Shown here: positions 7,427 to 15,457 of the stretch, in pieces
How positions within the stretch are numbered: position 1 is the first letter of the stretch
Layout of the letters: each line of letters begins with the position of its first letter
Virus record (IMG/VR): IMGVR_UViG_3300024059_000013
Coordinates: 1-37,898 of that record
Direction: 5' to 3' (one strand)
DNA length: 37,898 nt
DNA from: a virus
Notes under the pieces: generated by a model
Told to the model about the DNA's origin: nothing
The model's database searches: none
What the model saw: the letters and a program-made list of their open reading frames with translations, nothing else
Program-made: the position numbers and the translations under genes

Positions 7427-9568
7427 ATGCCAAACGGTAACAGGACACGGGGTAAAGAACTGGTTGGTCAGGGGCGAATGCTCGCAGGTGTATCCCGCGG
7501 AGAAGGCATGGCAGCACTCGATCCTAATCGATCCAGACTGGCAGCTGGACAGGAGTCTGCTCGACGCATGATGGAAGGTACGATGATGCAGAACCAAGGA
7601 AGACAAGATCCGTATTCAGACCTTGGACGCTACGTTCGGTCAGGGAGAATCCCGCAACAGCAAAACCAACAAGCAATGGCTGACACCATAGGTGCTAAAG
7701 GTGGGCTGGCTGCGATGATGAAATCGCAGGGCGCATCAAAATCCATGGTCAAGGATGTGGAGAAAATCGAAGCTACTCCGGGCGGCAAGGAGTTGCTCTA
7801 CACGGTCGCTGCTGAGGAGCTGATGGGGAAGGCAGGCGTGCCGAAGAAAGACGCCAAGAAAGTTCGTCTCTACAAATACGGTGGTGCAGTCGAGCAAGCC
7901 TACGCTAAGGGTGGCGACGTTAAAGCTGCAGCAGCAAAGGCACGAGCTGGTGGACGTGGCGAAGATGAGATGCTGGTCCACATGACCGAGGACGAGTTCG
8001 GTGTCATCAAAGGCATGTGGGGCGAACCGGATATTAATCCAAACACGGGATTACCTGAGTACGGCTTCCTGAGCAAGCTGTGGAAAGGCGTCAAAAAAGT
8101 TGTGAAGAAAGTTGTCAGCTCAAAAATCTTTCAGGTCGTCGCACCTATCGCACTGTCAATTTTCGCGCCGGGGCTTGGCACTGCTCTTGGCGGCATGATA
8201 ACTGGAGGAGCTGCGTCCGGTGTCGGAGCTTCCATGTTGGGTAACGCTCTTATACGGGGCGGATTGAGTGCGGCTGGTGGTGGTGACTTCCGAAGCGGAG
8301 CAATTTCCGGGGCTATCTCTGGAGGACTTGGTTCAGTAGCCGGTAAATATGTCGGCAAGATTGCTGGCGATACCTTGTCCGACCGGACTGCAGAAATTAT
8401 TGGCTCCAGCTTAGCAAGTGGCGCAGGCGCTGAATTGACTGGCGGAGAATTCATGGAAGGTGCAGTCGCTGGAGGTCTCAGCGAATACATGCGTCCCGGA
8501 ATAGAAAAGATTACTTCAAGGGGTCGCGAGGCACTTGGATTCCGTGAGCCTCTGGAAGGTGAGGTCTTGGGCGTACGTCAGGTCGCTGCAGAAGATCTGC
8601 CGACAGACGAGCTGGGGGAGATCGATCTCTCAACACTTCCGCAGCCACGGGGTGGGTTAGAAGACGTTACTGCCGGTGCGGGTGTGGTCGGTGGTGGGGA
8701 TAAACAACAACAAGCGGCTGTGGCGCAAGCAACCCCTGCGACGGGTGGTGCACAGGAGCCCAGCCTGATAGATAAATACGCGTTCCCTGCACTGATGGCT
8801 GCTGGCGCACTGGGTGGTGGCGAATACGAACCGGGTCCGCCTCCTGCGTTGCCGGAAGGCTGGGACGAACCATTGCCGCTCTACGATATGAATCGGCAGT
8901 TCCAAGGCATGGACCCCGGTGGGTATTACACGTACGGACAGGCAGGTGCACCCCAGTCCGGACAACATCTGTTCATGGACCCACAGCCGTTCGCCGGAGT
9001 GCCCCAAGACCCGACAACCCCAACCCCCGGAGCTGGGGGCGAGATGCAAGCCATGATCGCAGCTGGTCAGCCGGTGCCTGCCAACATGGTAGGAATACAG
9101 GGACCGCAGGCCTTGGTGCAAGCGGGCTACACCCAAGACCCCGGCACAGGTAACTGGAATCCTCCGCAGCTGGGAGCAGGCTTGCCACAGGCTCGTGGTG
9201 GTTACCAGCGTGGGGGTGAGTTTGACTACTGGTCGCAGAATGCCGACGTCCCTGCTGCAGCGCCCTCAGTGAGCGCTCAGGGACGTTATGTTAAAGGGCC
9301 GGGTAGTGGCAGGTCGGACGACATCCCTGCACGCCTGAGCGACGGTGAGTACGTCATGGACGCAGAAACGGTAGCACTCTTGGGTGACGGATCTGGTGAC
9401 ACAGGCGCTCAACGACTCGATGAGATGCGTCAGAATCTCCGGAAGCACAAAGCGACGAATCTCAAGAAGGGTGGCTTCAGCCACAAGGCGAAACAGCCGC
9501 ACCAATATATGGCACGAGGTGGTATGGCAAAACTGCGTCGAGCGATGACCGCATCAGGGAGAGTGTAA
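7427..9568 (+). CDS. Large ejection / internal virion protein with glycine-zipper region
   Basis: The start at 7427 is preferred: it follows the upstream stop by four bases and removes 70 unlikely residues that would overlap the previous gene in another frame. The 713-residue product has an Arg/Gln-rich N-terminus, a Gly/Ala-rich hydrophobic stretch at about residues 235-350 (APGLGTALGGMITGG, GAISGAISGGLGS) able to insert in membranes, a Pro/Gln-rich linker, and a C-terminus with SDDIPARLSDGEYVMDAE, a motif common in podovirus ejection-type proteins. Short Gly-Gly boxes recur (KGGLAAMM, YKYGGAV, ARGGYQRGG, ARGGMAK). It probably leaves the capsid with the DNA and helps form the transfer channel. 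Confidence 0.7.
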   Translation: MPNGNRTRGKELVGQGRMLAGVSRGEGMAALDPNRSRLAAGQESARRMMEGTMMQNQGRQDPYSDLGRYVRSGRIPQQQNQQAMADTIGAKGGLAAMMKSQGASKSMVKDVEKIEATPGGKELLYTVAAEELMGKAGVPKKDAKKVRLYKYGGAVEQAYAKGGDVKAAAAKARAGGRGEDEMLVHMTEDEFGVIKGMWGEPDINPNTGLPEYGFLSKLWKGVKKVVKKVVSSKIFQVVAPIALSIFAPGLGTALGGMITGGAASGVGASMLGNALIRGGLSAAGGGDFRSGAISGAISGGLGSVAGKYVGKIAGDTLSDRTAEIIGSSLASGAGAELTGGEFMEGAVAGGLSEYMRPGIEKITSRGREALGFREPLEGEVLGVRQVAAEDLPTDELGEIDLSTLPQPRGGLEDVTAGAGVVGGGDKQQQAAVAQATPATGGAQEPSLIDKYAFPALMAAGALGGGEYEPGPPPALPEGWDEPLPLYDMNRQFQGMDPGGYYTYGQAGAPQSGQHLFMDPQPFAGVPQDPTTPTPGAGGEMQAMIAAGQPVPANMVGIQGPQALVQAGYTQDPGTGNWNPPQLGAGLPQARGGYQRGGEFDYWSQNADVPAAAPSVSAQGRYVKGPGSGRSDDIPARLSDGEYVMDAETVALLGDGSGDTGAQRLDEMRQNLRKHKATNLKKGGFSHKAKQPHQYMARGGMAKLRRAMTASGRV

Positions 9569-10693
9569 ATGGGCGCGAACTTAGACTTCCTTTTTGAAGG
9601 AAAACCTCCACAGTCGGTCACAACCTACGGGCAGACCGTAGAAGGTACTCCGAAATGGATGTCGGATTACACGCAGGGACTGATCGCACGAGCGAACGCT
9701 GCGGCGGCTGAACCTTACATCCCGTACGGTGGTCCGCGGATCGCGGGCTTCACGCCGGAACAGCAGGATGCATTTGGACTTGTTGAGCAGAATATCGGTG
9801 CGTGGCAACCTTACATGGAGGCTGGAGCCCAAGGTGTTGCTGGAGGCTTAGAAGCTGCCGGAGGTATGCGCGGTAGAGCGCAACCGTACATCGATGCGGC
9901 GAGCGGGAAGTGGACTGATCCCGGCGTCGTCGAAGACTACATGAGCCCGTACATTGGTAACGTGCTCGACCGGCAGGAACAACTTGCTACTCGTACTCTT
10001 GAAGAGAAATTCCTTCCCGGCTTGCAGGGTGCATTCGCAGGTGCAGGACAGCTGGGTTCACGAGGTGGCACTGGCTCGATGGAAGACATCGGTGTGCAGG
10101 GTATGAGGGATATTCAAGAGGGACTCGAAGCGCAACGTCTTGAAGCACTTCACGGAGCGTACGGTCAGGCAGCTGACATTCGCGGGCAGGACATTACGAG
10201 TGCACGGGAACTGGCACGTGTATCTGGTGCCCTCGATGAGGCTCAGGCTGGTGCACTGTATCAAGGTGCTGACGTAGCAGGCCGCATGGGCGAAGCAGCT
10301 TCAGGCTTGGGTTACACAGATGCTGCAGCACTCGAAGCTATCGGTCGCCAGATGCAAGGAATGGATCAGGCGAGTATCGATCTTGCGTATCAGGATTTCT
10401 TGGAGCAACGTGACTTGCCATGGGATCGTCTCGGAAAGATGTCAGAATTGATTCGTGGCTTGCCGCCATCATTTGTACCGAGATCACAGACACGCACCGA
10501 TGTTGGACCCGCGTCGGTTTACCAGCCATCACCGCTGTCACAAATCATCGGTGGCTACGGTGTGTACCGCGGACTCAGTCCGGGTCAAGCTGAGGGCGGC
10601 TACATTGAGCCGGAAGAATATGCAATAGGAGGTCTTGCCAAAGCAGGGTGGCAAACGATGTATAACTTGGGAAAAGCGGGTGGGGCGGACTGA
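9569..10693 (+). CDS. Ala/Gly-rich ejection-type virion protein
   Basis: The ATG directly abuts the preceding TAA. The 374-residue protein is mostly helical and Ala/Gly/Gln-rich, with PYGGPRIAGFTPEQQDAF near residue 52 and a run of helices with regular RQEQLATRTLEEK and REALRVS-like composition. The C-terminus carries two Gly-Gly boxes (EGGYIEP and AIGGLAKAG) of the kind seen in the preceding gene. The composition, location and boxes fit an internal virion protein that is ejected with DNA. No enzymatic motif is visible. Confidence 0.65.
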   Translation: MGANLDFLFEGKPPQSVTTYGQTVEGTPKWMSDYTQGLIARANAAAAEPYIPYGGPRIAGFTPEQQDAFGLVEQNIGAWQPYMEAGAQGVAGGLEAAGGMRGRAQPYIDAASGKWTDPGVVEDYMSPYIGNVLDRQEQLATRTLEEKFLPGLQGAFAGAGQLGSRGGTGSMEDIGVQGMRDIQEGLEAQRLEALHGAYGQAADIRGQDITSARELARVSGALDEAQAGALYQGADVAGRMGEAASGLGYTDAAALEAIGRQMQGMDQASIDLAYQDFLEQRDLPWDRLGKMSELIRGLPPSFVPRSQTRTDVGPASVYQPSPLSQIIGGYGVYRGLSPGQAEGGYIEPEEYAIGGLAKAGWQTMYNLGKAGGAD

Positions 10694-10833
10694 GCCGCTG
10701 GGCTCGCTCACTCCGTCCCGACCCAAGCAATAGCATAGGTGTTATAGGTGGGCATACATTGTTTCAAGACGATTCGGACGAAGGCCCCAAGCGTGACTTG
10801 AAGTGGAAACAGGATTAACGGTGGAGTAAGAAA
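10694..10833 (+). other. 140-bp intergenic gap within the ejection-protein operon
   Basis: There is no gene here. A short inverted repeat, GAGCC at 10692-10696 and GGCTC at 10701-10705 around a 4-base loop, begins at the previous stop codon but lacks a T-tract, so it is at best a weak attenuator. No convincing -35/-10 pair was seen. A GGTGGAG ribosome site for the next gene lies at its right end. It is the largest gap in an otherwise abutting operon, so a processing or regulatory site remains possible. Confidence 0.4.
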
Positions 10834-12195
10834 ATGCCAGAACATGAAGAGGAAGCGATCCCTGTTAACCAGCTTATAGAGCGTGTTGTCGATCCAACAC
10901 CGGGACAGAATCTGCCGAAGATGATCATGGAACATCGTGACCAAGCTTTGGAAAGATTACGTGTAGGTCAGGATGAGATGCAGGCACGTCACGTAAGGCA
11001 GAGAAAAGACGCTGAACAGGCTAAATGGTTCTCGCTCGCGCAAGGTATGTTGGCACCAACAAAGACCGGTGGCTTCGGTGAATCACTGGGTACGACTGCG
11101 GGTTTGATGCGTCAAGAAGCATCTCTGCGTCAACAACAAGAACAAGCCATGGCGGAAGAAGCAATGGCATATCAGGAGCAGGAAGCGGGTATCGGGGCAG
11201 GGGCTATCGAGCAACTGACGGACGTTGAAGAGATGCAACACAGAGCAAGCCAAGCTGGTCGCCCACGTGTTGCGGGACAGACAAAGATTTATAACGAAGA
11301 CGATCTTCGTGCCTTCAGAGCCGGTGAAGAAAATCCAGCCACGGGTGAGAAGTGGAAACGTGAAGACATGCGCATCAACTGGGTGAATGCGAAGTTGATG
11401 TCAGACGGCAAAACACGATATGAGATCGCTGGTTCAGAGGGAGGAGAACCCTTCCAAGTTGTCGATGAAGATGCTGACCCGCAACTGGCAGCTCTGCTGG
11501 CAGCGGCAACGAAATCCGGCACACTGGGTACCGAAAACATCATTATGGATGCACGGGCAGGCTTAGATGTCATGCAATCGGTACGGAATTATCAGAAGGC
11601 AGGGACACTACTGCAGAATCTGGTGAATAATCCCAGTGGGCTGCGAGAGAAGGTACGTACGTTTGCTCAGTGGGTTGGTCTTTCTGAGGAGCTTGTTCCG
11701 GACAATGTCTCACTTGCTCGTTTGCAGGGTCTCTTCGGTGAACAGGTTCTCAATGATTTAGGTCGCCTTACGGGTACGAAGTCTAACTTCGAGTACAAGA
11801 AGGTCGAAGCCAACAATGCAAACTTGGGTGGGAACGTCGAAGAGAATATGGGCCTTGTTATGGACAGTCTTGCAGCCCTGCATAGGGTCATTGACGAGGG
11901 AGAGAGAGCAGCGGGTGCATTAACTGGCGTTCCGGGTATCAATCAGGACTATATGCTCAATCGATACTCACGTTTCCGAGATGACCAAAAACAAATGCAA
12001 CTGTCACAAGAGGAAGACAGTCGCGTGCCGGTCCCCGGAGCAACCGATGTTTTACTGCAGCAGATTAAAGCCCTTGGTGAGGGTGCAAGTAAAGAGGATC
12101 ACGACAAGGTTCTTAATATGTTCACGGAAACGAAGGGTTGGGATATTCCGGAAGAAACGAAGATCGAGCTGCGTAAGCTAGGGGTTGGGATCTGA
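10834..12195 (+). CDS. Internal virion / ejection-type protein, helical
   Basis: This 453-residue protein begins with a GGAG ribosome site at good spacing. It has an acidic N-terminus, a long Gln/Met/Ala-rich coiled-coil region at about residues 35-140 (LRQQQEQAMAEEAMAYQEQE), and a C-terminal helical domain with GLFGEQVLNDLGRLTGTKSN and a DYMLNRYSRF segment. That last type of helical domain resembles regions in pilot proteins of other podoviruses, but no enzymatic motif is visible. The stop overlaps the next start by TGATG. A virion role is inferred from position and composition. Confidence 0.6.
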   Translation: MPEHEEEAIPVNQLIERVVDPTPGQNLPKMIMEHRDQALERLRVGQDEMQARHVRQRKDAEQAKWFSLAQGMLAPTKTGGFGESLGTTAGLMRQEASLRQQQEQAMAEEAMAYQEQEAGIGAGAIEQLTDVEEMQHRASQAGRPRVAGQTKIYNEDDLRAFRAGEENPATGEKWKREDMRINWVNAKLMSDGKTRYEIAGSEGGEPFQVVDEDADPQLAALLAAATKSGTLGTENIIMDARAGLDVMQSVRNYQKAGTLLQNLVNNPSGLREKVRTFAQWVGLSEELVPDNVSLARLQGLFGEQVLNDLGRLTGTKSNFEYKKVEANNANLGGNVEENMGLVMDSLAALHRVIDEGERAAGALTGVPGINQDYMLNRYSRFRDDQKQMQLSQEEDSRVPVPGATDVLLQQIKALGEGASKEDHDKVLNMFTETKGWDIPEETKIELRKLGVGI

Positions 12196-14291
12196 TGGCT
12201 ACGACAGAAGAAGAACTGTTACAACAATTGGCACAGCTTGAAGCCACTGCTCCGCCGGGTCCGGAACCTGTTCCAATTCCGGAGGAGCAGCAACTGGAAC
12301 TGCGATCAGACATTGCGGCAGCAGGTAAAGAACAAGAGCTGGAAGATATCGCTGCCATGGAGCCTACTCCGATAGACCCGTATGCAGAGGTCGAGAAACG
12401 TTACGAGACGGAGCGGATGTTCATCGATCCGTACGCTCGACTTGCTCCCGGTTATGAACCACCCCCAGAACCTGAATTCCCTAGCCCTTTTCCGATGGAA
12501 CCGGGAACATCACGTGCATCACTTCAGTTGCCTGAGTTAGTGGAGACCGGGACCGGTGCGTTTTTACCCCCAGAGTTACCGGGTTTAGCAAAAGCTGGAA
12601 TCACTGCTGCGATGCTGACGACGACTGATCCGAATGAGATCGCGGAGATGTTTACCCAAACCTACACCGATGACAACGGTGTAGAAACGCCAGTGTTTCC
12701 TAATGTAGGGATAGCAACTGCACCGGATGGCACTCTCATTGTTGCCAATAATAAAACCGGGAAGCAAGCTATCATCAATCGTCCGGGGATTAGTGGCATG
12801 GATATCCTTCAGTTGATGGGACTGGGCACGACGTTTACTCCAGCTGGGCGAGTGTCAGCAATGATGTCAGCACCTGCCCGGTCACTGGCTGCAAAAGCTG
12901 CGACAGAGACAGCTAAAAAACTGGCACTGAAAACAGCAAGGAGACGTGGTGCCGGGACAATGATGGCAGGCTCAGGTGTAACCGAGGCAGCGTTACAAGG
13001 GGGACAAGAATTAGCTGGTGGTTCATTCGATCCGGGTGATGTTGCTCTCAGCACTGTTGCAGGTGCGTTGCCTGACTACGCCCTCGATCCTCTTGTACGT
13101 GCGGGTACCAAACTGCCTGCAGTACTACCTGTAGTAGGACAGAAAGTGGAACAAGTTCTTGCTGCCACCCCCGGTGGTAAGAGCATCATGGATGCATTGA
13201 GGTTCGCAAAAGAAACAGGTCGAAAGATTCAAACTTCGGATGCATTAGCGGAGCACTTGACGCCTGCGATGAATATCTTCTTCAAGATTACAGAGCGTAT
13301 TCCAGTCATGGGTACAGGTGGAGCACGCGTCACGCAGAGAGCCCAACGCGCCGACGCTCTTACTGAGATTGCCGACAAATTTGGCATCGACATTGAAGGG
13401 GAATACGGTAAAGAAGTCATAGAAAGTTTCGTTGATCGAATGATCCTGCGACGGTTCTGGGGAAAAAACGAAGAAGTCTTTCGTTTCAAGCCAAGCAGAA
13501 TGAAAGAAATGTTAAAGCGTGCGTATCAGAAAGAGGGGGAGGAAATTGAGTCAGAGATTCTCAGCCGTTACATTCGCAAGGGGAAAATCAACGAAGACAT
13601 TGTAGACACAGTACTGGATGCTGGTAACACCAAACAGCTGAGCGAGATGCTGAACAAACTGCTACCTGAAGGTAAAGAAGCTGCCAAACAGCGCTTCATA
13701 GCCAGAGGATTGGAGCGGGCAGGCTGGACACCAGAAGCCCCCATCAATGCAGACCCCTCTAAGTTCATGGCATATCTCAACAGTCCTTCAGCCCGCAAAG
13801 TCATCAAGACTATGTTCGATGAAGTTGATCAGGATGTCTTGGTTGGTGCCAAAGAATACCTGCGACTTACTCTTCCTGCACAGACGGCTGGCAAGGGTGC
13901 AGGTATGGCTGCAGCAATGGCAGGTGGTGCAGGTTTTGCAATAGGTATTCTTGATGCGGTGGTAGGTGCCGGTTTCCTAATGGGGCGTAGTGGTGCAGTA
14001 ATGCAAAGTGCCACGGCACGAAACTTCTTGTTGAAAATGGCTCATGCAAAAGGTGATGAGAAATTAACCGCATCAATCATGGCAGAGGCGCGACCATATT
14101 TCGTAGCTCTAGAGAATCAATGGAAGCAGGAGAATTGGGAGTTGCCTTCGATGGAAGTCACGCAAGATATGCTCATGGAAGAAGGCACCAGCGCAATGGA
14201 TGCATTGAAAGCAAGAGGTATAGAAGTGGGTGAACAAATCATGACTGCTCCGCAACGTTTAATGCAAATGCTGGGGGGTGGCGAAGAGTAA
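12195..14291 (+). CDS. Large internal virion / ejection protein with two hydrophobic Gly/Ala segments
   Basis: This 698-residue protein starts with an acidic, Pro-rich, probably disordered region (about 1-115). A helical, Ala-rich section follows at about 200-300 (ARSLAAKAATETAKKLALK), then a charged helical domain at about 360-550, and a strongly hydrophobic Gly/Ala stretch near 573-600 (MAAAMAGGAGFAIGI, VVGAGFLMGRSG). That organisation suits a protein that crosses or fuses with the cell envelope during ejection. The ATG overlaps the previous stop by one base, and its stop abuts the small terminase start. No lytic transglycosylase signature was seen. Confidence 0.65.
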   Translation: MATTEEELLQQLAQLEATAPPGPEPVPIPEEQQLELRSDIAAAGKEQELEDIAAMEPTPIDPYAEVEKRYETERMFIDPYARLAPGYEPPPEPEFPSPFPMEPGTSRASLQLPELVETGTGAFLPPELPGLAKAGITAAMLTTTDPNEIAEMFTQTYTDDNGVETPVFPNVGIATAPDGTLIVANNKTGKQAIINRPGISGMDILQLMGLGTTFTPAGRVSAMMSAPARSLAAKAATETAKKLALKTARRRGAGTMMAGSGVTEAALQGGQELAGGSFDPGDVALSTVAGALPDYALDPLVRAGTKLPAVLPVVGQKVEQVLAATPGGKSIMDALRFAKETGRKIQTSDALAEHLTPAMNIFFKITERIPVMGTGGARVTQRAQRADALTEIADKFGIDIEGEYGKEVIESFVDRMILRRFWGKNEEVFRFKPSRMKEMLKRAYQKEGEEIESEILSRYIRKGKINEDIVDTVLDAGNTKQLSEMLNKLLPEGKEAAKQRFIARGLERAGWTPEAPINADPSKFMAYLNSPSARKVIKTMFDEVDQDVLVGAKEYLRLTLPAQTAGKGAGMAAAMAGGAGFAIGILDAVVGAGFLMGRSGAVMQSATARNFLLKMAHAKGDEKLTASIMAEARPYFVALENQWKQENWELPSMEVTQDMLMEEGTSAMDALKARGIEVGEQIMTAPQRLMQMLGGGEE

Positions 14292-14875
14292 TGCCTGCAC
14301 GACGACTGACAAACGGGAAGAAGAGACAGTTTGTGCGTAACAACGCAGGACATCTGCTGGCTGAACAACACCGTCTGTTTCTCCCTGAACACCTCGATCA
14401 GGTGCGTGCGATTGCAATGCGAGGCATCAGTGAAGAACAGATGTCCGAAATCTTTGACATCAGTCGCAAGCAGATGGGTAAGTGGAAAGCACAGTACCCG
14501 TTGTTCAAGGACGCGCTCGAAGCAGGTTACACCGACGCTGATGCTGCAGTGCTGGGCGCGTTGTACCAGAGTGCTGTCGGTTACACGCACGACGAAGAGA
14601 AAATTTTTCAGTGGGACGGAGAGATTGTCCGTGCCGAAACGGTTAAGCATTACAAGCCCGACGTGTCAGCAATTAAATTGTGGCTGACCAACCGGCAGAA
14701 AGAAAACTGGAAGGATCGTCATCACACGAACGTGTCTGGTAAGGATGACAACTCGCCCATCGGTATCCGTGACGAGACAAAGATGGAGGTTATCTCCAGC
14801 ATCCTGTCACTGATCAAACCGAAACCAGACAACGTGACCATCGACGGCAGAACGGGAGAGGTGGACGATGGCTGA
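14291..14875 (+). CDS. terS: Small terminase subunit (TerS-like)
   Basis: The 194-residue protein has a helix-turn-helix at about residues 45-68 (GISEEQMSEIFDIS then RKQMGKWKAQYP), followed by a helical oligomerisation region and the typical late block VGYTHDEEKIF, YKPDVSAIKLWL and TNRQKENWKDR (about 97-143). This set is characteristic of phage small terminases, which recognise packaging DNA and load the large subunit. It lies between ejection-protein genes, well away from where a large subunit would be expected, and no large subunit is in the window. It overlaps the next gene by 8 bases. Confidence 0.75.
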   Translation: MPARRLTNGKKRQFVRNNAGHLLAEQHRLFLPEHLDQVRAIAMRGISEEQMSEIFDISRKQMGKWKAQYPLFKDALEAGYTDADAAVLGALYQSAVGYTHDEEKIFQWDGEIVRAETVKHYKPDVSAIKLWLTNRQKENWKDRHHTNVSGKDDNSPIGIRDETKMEVISSILSLIKPKPDNVTIDGRTGEVDDG

Positions 14876-15455
14876 CCCTGTACTAAGACGTCCGGGACTG
14901 TTGGGTCCACCTGAAAAGCCGACTGCAGATGAATCGATGCAGGAGTTCCTTGATAAAGCTGCTTTGGCTACGGCAGCAGTGCCTATTGCTGGTGACATTG
15001 TAGGTGGCGCAGCTGATGTGGGGCATCTTATTGAAGACCCTTCATTAGGGAATGCAGGGCTTCTTGCTGCGGGATTAATACCGGGAATTCCGGCAGGTGC
15101 CGTACTACGTGAAGCTGGAGCGTTTGCAAAAAAACTTACCCCTTCTGAAGGGAAATTCTTTAAAGAGATTCTAGATAGTCCTGCCGACAGGCGCGAGTTA
15201 TTGGAAGAGGTACCCGGTATTCGTTTCGAAGGTGAACGTCTGATTGTTCCGGATGCAACAACAGCAGATAAGCTGGCTAACTACGTAGAAGAAACTGTAA
15301 TTTTGAATATGGGAGAAGGAGCTAAGTTACCTCCATCGTTTTATAAAGCTGACTTCATTAAGAAGTTCGGAGAACTGGCTAAAGGTGGTGCTGTAAAATC
15401 AGCACAGATGACTGCCTTACGTTATGCAGCCGGTGGTTACGTCCGGAGAATATAG
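14868..15455 (+). CDS. Small ejection-type virion protein
   Basis: The 195-residue product starts 8 bases inside the terminase gene, with a GGGAGAGG ribosome site. An Ala/Gly-rich hydrophobic stretch at about residues 32-80 (ALATAAVPIAGDIVGGAADVG, GLLAAGLIPGIPAGAVL) resembles the glycine-zipper segments of the larger ejection proteins, and the C-terminus again carries Gly-Gly boxes (AKGGAVKSA and YAAGGYVRRI). It is probably a minor virion protein. No enzymatic domain is recognised. Confidence 0.6.
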   Translation: MADPVLRRPGLLGPPEKPTADESMQEFLDKAALATAAVPIAGDIVGGAADVGHLIEDPSLGNAGLLAAGLIPGIPAGAVLREAGAFAKKLTPSEGKFFKEILDSPADRRELLEEVPGIRFEGERLIVPDATTADKLANYVEETVILNMGEGAKLPPSFYKADFIKKFGELAKGGAVKSAQMTALRYAAGGYVRRI

Positions 15456-15457
15456 AG

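Noticed and set aside
10692-10705. The GAGCC-GGCTC hairpin as a terminator
   Set aside because: The stem is five base pairs and no T-tract follows.
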